Source: Fidelibacterota bacterium (GTDB lineage: Bacteria > Fidelibacterota > UBA8477 > JABMPR01). Taken from it: 15,083 nt of DNA. Below the pieces are notes generated by a model. The model made no database searches. It was not told the origin of the DNA and saw only the letters and a list, made by a program, of their open reading frames with translations. The translations under genes were made by a program, and so were the position numbers. Of the stretch, positions 7,059 through 14,243 are shown piece after piece (positions within the stretch are counted from its first letter, which is position 1; every line of letters begins with the position of its first letter). The stretch covers positions 1 through 15,083 of the forward strand of contig JAUVKO010000019.1 in assembly GCA_030596225.1 (NCBI GenBank), in the 5' to 3' direction.

Positions 7059-7943
7059 ATGACCCAGCCCAGCATCAAACTTTGGATCCAGGCGGCACGA
7101 CCCTGGACTCTGGGTGTCACCATTTCACCCGTTCTTCTGGGGACCATCATTGCTCATACTGAAGGTGGCATTCATTGGTTGGCAGCTAGCGCTGCACTCT
7201 TTGGGGGAATCCTGATCCAGATCGGGACCAATCTGGCTAATGACTATTTTGATTTTAAAAAAGGGGCAGACACAAGCTCTCGAACCGGTCCTCAGCGGGT
7301 CACTCAGGCGGGCTTGATCGCTCCTGGAACAGTTCGGAATGGATTTTTACTCTGCTTTGGTTTGGCATTTATCATCGGCATCTATCTGGTTTATCTGAGT
7401 GGCTGGCCCATTGTCATTATCGGCTTATTAGCCCTGTTGCTGGGTATCATTTACACGGGTGGACCCTTCCCGCTGGCCTATCATGGCTTAGCAGAACTAC
7501 CGGCATTCTTATTCTTTGGACCCATTGCAAGCGCAACGACAACCTATGTACAGATCGACAGCTGGAGTCCGGCTTCCCTTGTTGCAGGGACATCAGCGGG
7601 TTTCTTTTCTATGGCTCTTTTATCCATTAATAACCTACGCGATTATCAGGAAGACAGGAAGATTGGCAAACGGACTCTCGTTGCTCTTTTTGGGCGGGAT
7701 TTCGGTGTTTATGAGTATGGTTTATCAGTCATGGCAGCAACTTTGACTCCGCTGGTCTTTTTGTTACTCACACCAGACCGTCCTCTGGTTAGTATCACAA
7801 CTTTTACCGTTTTCATGGCTATCTATGCAGTTAGGGCAACAGCGAATTATAAAGCTCCTCAGGAGTTACTGGCCGTATTGAAGATGACAGCTAAATTACA
7901 GGTGATCTTCACAATTGTGTTCATCATAACCTGGATCATCTGA
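7059..7943 (+). CDS. menA: 1,4-dihydroxy-2-naphthoate polyprenyltransferase MenA
   Basis: An inner-membrane UbiA-family enzyme that attaches the polyprenyl tail to DHNA, giving demethylmenaquinone. It is 294 residues with about nine hydrophobic helices. The first prenyl-diphosphate/Mg2+ motif is NDYFDFKKGAD (61-71), followed by SSRTGPQRVTQAGLI, typical of MenA. The second is NNLRDYQEDRKIGKRTL (191-207). The opening LWIQAARPWTLGVTISPVLLGT is also characteristic. The ATG at 7059 is 5 bp after the menB stop, with no clear ribosome site of its own, so coupling to menB is likely. The MenA-specific wording and the men context exclude other UbiA prenyltransferases. Confidence 0.96.
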   Translation: MTQPSIKLWIQAARPWTLGVTISPVLLGTIIAHTEGGIHWLAASAALFGGILIQIGTNLANDYFDFKKGADTSSRTGPQRVTQAGLIAPGTVRNGFLLCFGLAFIIGIYLVYLSGWPIVIIGLLALLLGIIYTGGPFPLAYHGLAELPAFLFFGPIASATTTYVQIDSWSPASLVAGTSAGFFSMALLSINNLRDYQEDRKIGKRTLVALFGRDFGVYEYGLSVMAATLTPLVFLLLTPDRPLVSITTFTVFMAIYAVRATANYKAPQELLAVLKMTAKLQVIFTIVFIITWII

Positions 7944-7959
7944 GCAAAGTGATATTGTC

Positions 7960-9117
7960 TTGGAAGTTAATACACCAAATTTAGCCGGAATCAGCTTGCC
8001 ATTGCAATTCCAGAACGTATCTCTGGATTTGGAATCTGCTTATTTGTATAAGTTCAGTCTACCTTTTACAAGCGAATTAAAGCTAAAGCACACCACTTTT
8101 CACCAGCGTGAAGGGCTAATTCTTATCCTGACGGATACCTCCGGGCATGCAGGTCTTGGTGAGATCAGTCCACTCCCGGGTTTCAGTCGCGAAACCATTG
8201 AAACCGCCACTTTTAAAACCACAATGCTCATAGATAGATTGATCAATTCCGGAGAGTTTACTGCCCAAGCATATTCTGCTGGCAGTCTGAATTGGGCAGA
8301 GTATCCGACTCCATCCGTCGTACATTTTGGAATCGAAACTGCTTTACTTTCACTCCTGGCCAATACAAAACGTATTTCTCTGGGAGCCATGCTTTATGGT
8401 CATTCAAGCAATAAGATTCCCATTAATGGTTTAATTAGAGGCTCATTATCTAATTGGGTTCCTGAAGCTGCCCGGCTGGTGAGAGATGGATACAGGACAC
8501 TCAAGATTAAAGTGGGACGGGTCAATCCTGAGTTAGAAGCCCATGGTATTCTGGAGATCAGACAAACTGTGGGGACTGATATCAAATTGCGTCTGGATGC
8601 AAATCGATCCTGGGATTTGGAAACAGCCATTGAATTTGGAAAAGCTGTGAATCCTGCCCAGATTGAATATATCGAAGAACCAATCAAAGAGCCAACAGAC
8701 CTGCCCAGGTTTTATGACGGCTGTGGTATTCACTTTGCTTTTGATGAGACCTTACACGGTATCATCGATCCCACCATCTCTTTTAAGTCCTACACCGGTT
8801 TAAAAGCTTTTGTTTTAAAACCGACTCTCATTGGCTGCACAGCTCGATTCCTTGCTCTGGTTAATCAGGCTAAGGATCAAAATATCATGCCCGTACTATC
8901 TTCCAGCTTCGAAAGTGACGTAGGCTTGTCAATCCTTGCCCAACTAGCTGCTTCCATCAGCGGTGAGAAAATTGCCGTTGGTCTTGATACCGGTTCAGCT
9001 TTCGCAGTTGGCACCATAAAAAAGCGTTTATCCACTCAGCAAGGCTGGATGCCAGCACGAACCCTCACAACACAAGATCTGGATCTTAGACACTGTGAAT
9101 TACTCTATGAAAGTTAA
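7960..9117 (+). CDS. menC: o-Succinylbenzoate synthase MenC
   Basis: An enolase-superfamily dehydratase that converts SHCHC to O-succinylbenzoate. Numbering from the TTG at 7960, it shows the full catalytic set: LKIKVG (Lys182 and Lys184), RLDANRSWD (Asp213), YIEEP (237-241), FAFDETL (Asp262) and VLKPTL (Lys287). GEISPLPGFSRETIE (67-81) is the typical MenC N-terminal motif. At 385 residues it is longer than E. coli MenC (about 320). About 25 residues at the front have no family counterpart, and an in-frame TTG at 8029 (residue 24) would remove them, so the true start is uncertain. No good Shine-Dalgarno is seen for either. It lies 16 bp after menA and 22 bp before menE. Confidence 0.95.
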   Translation: MEVNTPNLAGISLPLQFQNVSLDLESAYLYKFSLPFTSELKLKHTTFHQREGLILILTDTSGHAGLGEISPLPGFSRETIETATFKTTMLIDRLINSGEFTAQAYSAGSLNWAEYPTPSVVHFGIETALLSLLANTKRISLGAMLYGHSSNKIPINGLIRGSLSNWVPEAARLVRDGYRTLKIKVGRVNPELEAHGILEIRQTVGTDIKLRLDANRSWDLETAIEFGKAVNPAQIEYIEEPIKEPTDLPRFYDGCGIHFAFDETLHGIIDPTISFKSYTGLKAFVLKPTLIGCTARFLALVNQAKDQNIMPVLSSSFESDVGLSILAQLAASISGEKIAVGLDTGSAFAVGTIKKRLSTQQGWMPARTLTTQDLDLRHCELLYES

Positions 9118-9139
9118 CTGAGAGACAAGACTTAATAGA

Positions 9140-10579
9140 ATGAGGCTACCGCTAATTCATCCACTATTCGAAGCTGCTGATAAATTTTCGCAAAACATGG
9201 CACTTATTTCCGACCAATATTCCTTTAATTATTCGGAATTACTTGAAAAATCTCTGGATATCTCCAATGGATTATTGGGAGTGGGTACCAAAACAGGAGA
9301 TCTGGTGGTCCTTGATGACCTATCACCAGAAGAGATGATTCTGACAACCTGGGCTTGTTCACTAGGTGGTTTTGTTGCCTTTCCATTGAATACACGTTTC
9401 CCGAAATCCATACTGACAACCATGCTTAAAAGTGCCAACCCACGACTTATTGTTTCACATAGAAGACTCATTCCAGAGCTATCAACCACCTATCATGACC
9501 TTCTAAGGAATCAATCAGAGAGTGTGTCCATTGAGCTAAGTGAATTCGATCTGGGCGCAGCAGCAACTATGCTCATGACCTCCGGTTCGGCAAGCTCATC
9601 CAAAATTGTTCAGCACAGCCTTAACAATCATATCAGCAATGCACTCGGATCAAACTTGAATATTCCTTTGAAACCCGGAGATCGCTGGCTCCTCACACTC
9701 CCCGTATATCATGTTGGTGGCCTGTCCATTCTATTTCGAGCGGTATTAAGTGGGGCAACACTAGTGCTGCCTGATTCCCATGATTCTTTGCTGCAATGTA
9801 TATCTCACCAACAAATAACACACATTTCGCTGGTAGCCACCCAACTGCAAAGATTGTTGGAGAATCCAAGGGCAGCTAAAATACTTAAGGGTATGAAAGC
9901 CATTCTGTTAGGCGGGAGTGCTTTCCCGGAAACGCTGCTCAAAATGGCGCTGGAAAATGGTCTGCCCATTCATACCAGCTACGGGTCAACTGAAATGGCA
10001 TCTCAAATCACCACTACTCCTACTGCCGATCGATCTGCAGTACTGAGTAATTCAGGAAAACTCCTTGAAAGTCACGATCTAATCATTTCACATGAAGGCG
10101 AGATTCTGGTTAAGGGGGATGCACTGGCCCAGGGATATTTTGAGGGATCTCACCTAACAGACCTTAGAGATACTGAGGGATGGTTTCATTCTGGTGACGT
10201 TGGTTATGTGGATGTCCATGGTGCTCTTACCGTCACCGGGAGGATGGATAATCAATTTATATCGGGTGGTGAGAATATTCAACCAGAACACATCGAATCG
10301 GCTCTGACTGCAATAGCAGGAATCTCACAGGCACTGGTTCTACCACAAACTGATTCGGAATTCGGTGCTCGACCAGTAGCATACATCCAAACGGATCAGC
10401 ATATTCCTCGTGCGGATGAAATCGTGTCCCAATTAAGATCCAGTTTGCCTGGCTATATGATCCCTGTAGCGTTTTTTCATCTGCCCCAGGAATTGATAGC
10501 TGATCGTATGAAGATCTCCCGTCATGAATTATCTGAATACCTGTTTGATCCAAACAAACATTTGCACTCATTAGAGTAG
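9140..10579 (+). CDS. menE: O-succinylbenzoate-CoA ligase MenE
   Basis: An acyl-adenylating enzyme that makes OSB-CoA, the substrate of MenB. It is 479 residues. Motifs in order: phosphate loop TSGSASSSK (147-155), LPVYHVGGLSILFRA (187-201), YGSTEMA (281-287), GWFHSGDVGY (347-356), GRMDNQFISGGENI (367-380) and the C-terminal lysine motif ADRMKISRHEL, with Lys458 matching the IKISRQAL of E. coli MenE. The phosphate loop departs from the usual TSGSTGxPK: Thr-Gly and Pro are replaced by Ala-Ser and Ser, though the final Lys is kept. The ATG at 9140 is the only sensible start. Context and motifs make MenE the best call over a generic AMP-dependent ligase. Confidence 0.95.
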   Translation: MRLPLIHPLFEAADKFSQNMALISDQYSFNYSELLEKSLDISNGLLGVGTKTGDLVVLDDLSPEEMILTTWACSLGGFVAFPLNTRFPKSILTTMLKSANPRLIVSHRRLIPELSTTYHDLLRNQSESVSIELSEFDLGAAATMLMTSGSASSSKIVQHSLNNHISNALGSNLNIPLKPGDRWLLTLPVYHVGGLSILFRAVLSGATLVLPDSHDSLLQCISHQQITHISLVATQLQRLLENPRAAKILKGMKAILLGGSAFPETLLKMALENGLPIHTSYGSTEMASQITTTPTADRSAVLSNSGKLLESHDLIISHEGEILVKGDALAQGYFEGSHLTDLRDTEGWFHSGDVGYVDVHGALTVTGRMDNQFISGGENIQPEHIESALTAIAGISQALVLPQTDSEFGARPVAYIQTDQHIPRADEIVSQLRSSLPGYMIPVAFFHLPQELIADRMKISRHELSEYLFDPNKHLHSLE

Positions 10580-10596
10580 CCGTTTATTTAATCAGC

Positions 10597-11976
10597 ATGA
10601 AAAGCACTCATATAAACTCTAAAACTTCACGTTTGGATTCCTTCATCGCCAACCCCCGGAAAGCAATCTGGACTCTCGGTTTGCCTGTTATGACCGGCAT
10701 GGCGGTCCAAACATTATATAGTATCGTTGACATGTTGTTTGTAGCCCGAATCTCCGTAAATGCCATTGCCGCTCTGGGGTTCAACCTGCCCCTATTCTGG
10801 TTGGCCATGGGAATTAGCTTTGGTCTGGGAACCGGTGTAACCGCTGTGATCGCCCGATTCATTGGAGCCAAAAATCATGAAGCAGCCACCAATGTCGCTG
10901 AGCATGGACTCATCTTGGGCTTGGTTATTGGTGGTTTTTTCAGTGTCATTGGTTTGATCTTTGGTGAAGAGATATTACTGGCCCTGGGAACCCCTGTAGA
11001 ATTGATGGGCGATACGCTAGCCTATTTTCATGTCATCGCAGGGGGGTTCATTTTCATGATCACGGGCATTTTTCTACGATCTATCTTCAGTGGTGAGGGT
11101 GATACAAGAACCCCTGTTAAAATTCAGATTATCAGCACCATTGTGAATATCATTCTCGATCCTATCCTGATCTTTGGATTTGATATGGGTATTCGGGGTG
11201 CAGCCTGGGCAACGGTTTTAAGTATGCTGGTGGCTGTAGCCATGTATTCAAGGGTGATACTTTTCAAGAGGACCACGCTTCTGCAGCTTGATTTCACCGT
11301 CTTTAAATTAAAATTTTTATTTTTTAAGGATATATTTCGAATTGGTTTCCCTGCATCTGTTTCCATGATCATCATGTCCATGGGTGGCGCTCTGTTCAAT
11401 TGGATTCTGGTTCATTATTCTTCAGATGTAGTTGCTGGCTATCAAATTGCCGGTCGTCTGGATCAGATCTTCTTTCTTCCGGTAATGGCTATAGCCGGAT
11501 CGATGGTGACATTGGTTGGCATGTTCTATGGAGCACAGCGCTTTGATCTTATTACACAGGTGATCAAGGACGGTCTGCGCTATGGAATTATGATCGGTTT
11601 GGTGAGTGGGGTTATCTTTTATATCATTGCACCCTATGTATTCAAGATTTTCACTGACGATCCAACTGTCAATGCAGTGGCCATCAGTATTATTCGGACC
11701 TTTGCTCCAGTATATTGGCTCATCGCCATCGGTATTATATCAGGCAGATCACTGCAAGGTTTGGGGACTGGAATTCCCTCAATGATCATCACAGCTATCC
11801 GGGTAGCATTGGTCAGTGGCCCATTAGCCTATTATTTTGCTGTGGTTCTGGAAAAACCCTATCAATGGGTTTGGTATGGATCAGTGATTGCGATTTTTGT
11901 GGCTGCTGGTACTTCGATCACCTGGCTGGTGATTCGGGTGCGTAAAGTTAGAAAACAGGTGGATGTGCAACTCTAA
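10597..11976 (+). CDS. MATE-family multidrug/cation exporter
   Basis: A 459-residue inner-membrane antiporter with two MatE repeats and about 12 hydrophobic helices. Each half starts with a family-like segment: LGLPVMTGMAVQTLYSIVDMLFVARI near residue 31, and IGFPASVSMIIMSMGGALFNWILV near residue 249. Between them are the family landmarks SGEGDTRTPVK and ILDPILIFG. A short basic tail (RVRKVRKQVDVQL) ends the protein. It starts 17 bp after menE on the same strand, so it is probably co-transcribed, although MATE proteins have no known step in menaquinone synthesis. Its substrate cannot be read from the sequence. It is the last + strand gene and converges on the peptidase gene, 63 bp away. Confidence 0.95.
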   Translation: MKSTHINSKTSRLDSFIANPRKAIWTLGLPVMTGMAVQTLYSIVDMLFVARISVNAIAALGFNLPLFWLAMGISFGLGTGVTAVIARFIGAKNHEAATNVAEHGLILGLVIGGFFSVIGLIFGEEILLALGTPVELMGDTLAYFHVIAGGFIFMITGIFLRSIFSGEGDTRTPVKIQIISTIVNIILDPILIFGFDMGIRGAAWATVLSMLVAVAMYSRVILFKRTTLLQLDFTVFKLKFLFFKDIFRIGFPASVSMIIMSMGGALFNWILVHYSSDVVAGYQIAGRLDQIFFLPVMAIAGSMVTLVGMFYGAQRFDLITQVIKDGLRYGIMIGLVSGVIFYIIAPYVFKIFTDDPTVNAVAISIIRTFAPVYWLIAIGIISGRSLQGLGTGIPSMIITAIRVALVSGPLAYYFAVVLEKPYQWVWYGSVIAIFVAAGTSITWLVIRVRKVRKQVDVQL

Positions 11977-12039
11977 ACCCATCCTTCCGTTCGGTTTATA
12001 TTCAATTAAAGCTTATTTATCTGTATTCATATCACTACT

Positions 12040-12840
12040 TTACAACTCTCCCAGGATCCGGGTGGCTTTTACAAATGCGTTTTTGAGATTAGGACTGTAC
12101 AGCTCACTGCTGGTTTCTCTCATGGACTCAATACGGACAAATCCGGAAGCGTGGATGATATCCCCGTTCCCTATCACGATTCCAACATGGGTTATACGCC
12201 CGTCTGCAAAGGAGAAAAAAACCAGATCACCGGTTTCCCAATCCTGCCAGTTATTGCCCAGTTCAAGACCAACTTCGGCTTGCTGGTAAGAATCCCGCGG
12301 CAGTTGAATACCGTTCAAAGCGAACACAGTCTGAACAAGTCCTGAACAATCAAATCCCTTTGGTGTGCAGCCGCCCCAGAGATATTGGATACCAAGAAAG
12401 CGGGTGGCAGTGGCAATAAGCATCTCCGGATTCACGTGCTCGATCTTCTTACGTGGATGATCAACGAGCCAACCGTTCTTATCATCTGGAAGACGCACCT
12501 TTACCCAGCCATTCTCACGCTCGAGCATAGGTAATTCTGATACAAGGGTAATATCGCGGATACCAGTTGAATTGGCATCCGGGCTTTCACGGATGAAAGT
12601 AACCAGATCATTTGTGGCATACCTTGGTAATCCTCCCCAATCATCAGGTTTGCACGCCAACTGAAATGCATCGATCCATCCTTTGTAGCCATTATTCTGC
12701 CGAACGTGAACCCACTTGTCACCTGGTTCCAGTACAGTCAGTTCCTCTCCCAGACAGGCTTGAGTCACTGCTTCGCTCATAAAGCTAGCATCATTGAAAA
12801 TAGTAGCTACACTTACGTTTGTCAGTTGCACATCCGGCAC
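12040..12840 (-). CDS. SH3b + NlpC/P60 peptidase, YkfC-like (gamma-D-Glu-diamino acid endopeptidase)
   Basis: Predicted cysteine peptidase that cuts the gamma-D-glutamyl bond to diaminopimelate in murein peptides. The 266-residue protein has two SH3b-like segments (about 8-62 and 80-128, with GYKGWID and KNGWLVD) and then an NlpC/P60 domain from about 138. YLWGGCTPKGFDCSGLVQ carries the nucleophile Cys165, with His218 (ITHVGIVIG) and His230 (IIHASG). The layout matches YkfC, which in Bacillus frees mDAP-side residues from L-Ala-D-Glu. There is no signal peptide or lipobox, so a cytoplasmic recycling role is more likely than wall hydrolysis. The start is GTG at 12840 behind AAGGAG; the overlapping ATG is out of frame. 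It is last of three - strand genes, after lysA and an L-Ala-D/L-Glu epimerase, which supports the recycling role. Confidence 0.9.
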   Translation of the reverse strand: MPDVQLTNVSVATIFNDASFMSEAVTQACLGEELTVLEPGDKWVHVRQNNGYKGWIDAFQLACKPDDWGGLPRYATNDLVTFIRESPDANSTGIRDITLVSELPMLERENGWVKVRLPDDKNGWLVDHPRKKIEHVNPEMLIATATRFLGIQYLWGGCTPKGFDCSGLVQTVFALNGIQLPRDSYQQAEVGLELGNNWQDWETGDLVFFSFADGRITHVGIVIGNGDIIHASGFVRIESMRETSSELYSPNLKNAFVKATRILGEL

Positions 12841-12846
12841 ATTTGT

Positions 12847-12852
12847 CTCCTT
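12847..12852 (-). promoter_or_regulatory. Ribosome binding site for the NlpC/P60 gene (GTG start)
   Basis: Read on the - strand, AAGGAG lies 6 bases before the GTG at 12840. An ATG one base offset (12842-12840) is out of frame, so the GTG is used. Confidence 0.75.
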
Positions 12853-12911
12853 TTAGGAATAAGATGTTTGATATTGACCTCAGCTAAGTTGAGAAAGGGT
12901 TAAAGAGGTTC

Positions 12912-14168
12912 TTAATGACCTTCAGTATATGCTTCCATTTCTCTACGCATGATGTCATCTATGGTTCCTCGTCTCTCAATTAATTTTTCATTTCCATTTA
13001 TATCTACTAAGACGGAAGCCGGTAGATTCATAGAATTGTATTCGGATTTCATTGTGTAACTATAGGCGCCAATCATTCCCATTATCATTAAATCACCGAT
13101 TTGTAACATAGGAAGTTTTCTGGGAGCTAGAGTTCCATCAGCTGTAACTGTGAAAACGTCTCCTGATTCACATAGATTTCCACCAATAACATAGTTTCTT
13201 TCACCATCCATTTTCCGACCTTCTGCACCGATAAAACTGATTGGATGATAACTTCCGTACAAGGAAGGCCGCGGGTTATGATTTAAGCCTGTATTGACAA
13301 TGGCGAAATGATAATTAGGAGTGTGTTTTAAGTTCTCTACTTCTGCAATGAGTGAACCACAACTTGCCGCAATAAACCTTCCGGGTTCTATTACAAGCTG
13401 AATATCTTTTCCATATTCCTTTGAAAAATTGCTAAAGCTTTCAGTTAACTTTTCTCCCCATTCATTTAAAGGCATTGGCTTGTCACTCTCCTTGTAAACA
13501 ACAGGGATACCTCCGCCTAAATCAACGAAATCAATATCATCAAATTGTTTGGCGATATTTAATGTCAAATCTTTAATTCGGAGCCAATGATTTAAATCTG
13601 ATTCACTGCCAATATGTGAATGGACACCCACCAATTTTAAATCATACTCTTTTAATACCTTCTTAACTTCATCCATTTGATCATGATAGATGCCATGTTT
13701 ACTGCTTGGGCCACCGGTGTTTGTTTTAGTTGTCGCTCCATGTCCCTCACCTGGATTAACTCTAATAGAACAAGAACTCCCCGGCTTAATTTCTCCAATA
13801 AGTCTGATTTGATCAATAGATGAACAGTTAATTAAAACTCCTTTTTCCAGTAATTCTTCGAAAACTAATTGGGATGCACCTTCACCGGTATAAAGAATTT
13901 CATCAGCGTTATATCCGGCTCTTTGTGCTCGTTTTACTTCATTTAAAGAAACAACGTCTATATCAAATCCTTCACTTCTTACGATTTTTAATATGGCTTG
14001 TAATGAGAGAGCCTTACAGGCATATCTGATTTTTTTGTTCTCATAAGAAATGGCTGATTTTAATTGCTGACACTGTTTTCTAATCTCTTTTTCTGAGAAT
14101 ATGTACAGTGGAGTATGATATTTATGTGCTAATTCTCTAATCAGTGATTCATTAAGATGATGACTCAT
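12912..14168 (-). CDS. lysA: Diaminopimelate decarboxylase LysA (E. coli-type)
   Basis: A PLP enzyme that decarboxylates meso-diaminopimelate to L-lysine; cytoplasmic. It is 418 residues, like E. coli LysA (420). PLP is held by Lys52 (RYACKAL). RVNPGEGHGATTKTNTGG (136-153), SSKHGI (155-160), HSHIGS (183-188), LGGG (217-220) and EPGRF (261-265) follow in order. RPSLYGSYHPI (300-310) and CESGDVF (333-339), with the catalytic Cys from the partner subunit, are present. The C-terminal GAYSYTMKSEYNSM (368-381) departs from E. coli GAYGASMSSNYNSR at the last residue. The ATG at 14168 has AAGGA (14175-14179) six bases upstream. It sits 75 bp after the epimerase and 71 bp before the peptidase and is more AT-rich than either (20 of 60 bases G or C at 13981-14040). 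A related PLP decarboxylase with another substrate is possible but less likely. Confidence 0.92.
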   Translation of the reverse strand: MSHHLNESLIRELAHKYHTPLYIFSEKEIRKQCQQLKSAISYENKKIRYACKALSLQAILKIVRSEGFDIDVVSLNEVKRAQRAGYNADEILYTGEGASQLVFEELLEKGVLINCSSIDQIRLIGEIKPGSSCSIRVNPGEGHGATTKTNTGGPSSKHGIYHDQMDEVKKVLKEYDLKLVGVHSHIGSESDLNHWLRIKDLTLNIAKQFDDIDFVDLGGGIPVVYKESDKPMPLNEWGEKLTESFSNFSKEYGKDIQLVIEPGRFIAASCGSLIAEVENLKHTPNYHFAIVNTGLNHNPRPSLYGSYHPISFIGAEGRKMDGERNYVIGGNLCESGDVFTVTADGTLAPRKLPMLQIGDLMIMGMIGAYSYTMKSEYNSMNLPASVLVDINGNEKLIERRGTIDDIMRREMEAYTEGH

Positions 14169-14243
14169 TTTGTATCCTTGTAGTTGATTTTACTTGCTAC
14201 CAAATGCTGCAATATTCGTACGTTACGCTAATTTCCCCTAGAT

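Noticed and set aside
11972..12001. Intrinsic terminator between the convergent MATE and NlpC/P60 genes
   Set aside because: Only a weak AAACC/GGTTT pairing with a long loop and no clean T-run is visible.
12040..12840. Secreted cell-wall hydrolase
   Set aside because: No signal peptide or lipobox at the N-terminus. The neighbours fit cytoplasmic peptide recycling better.
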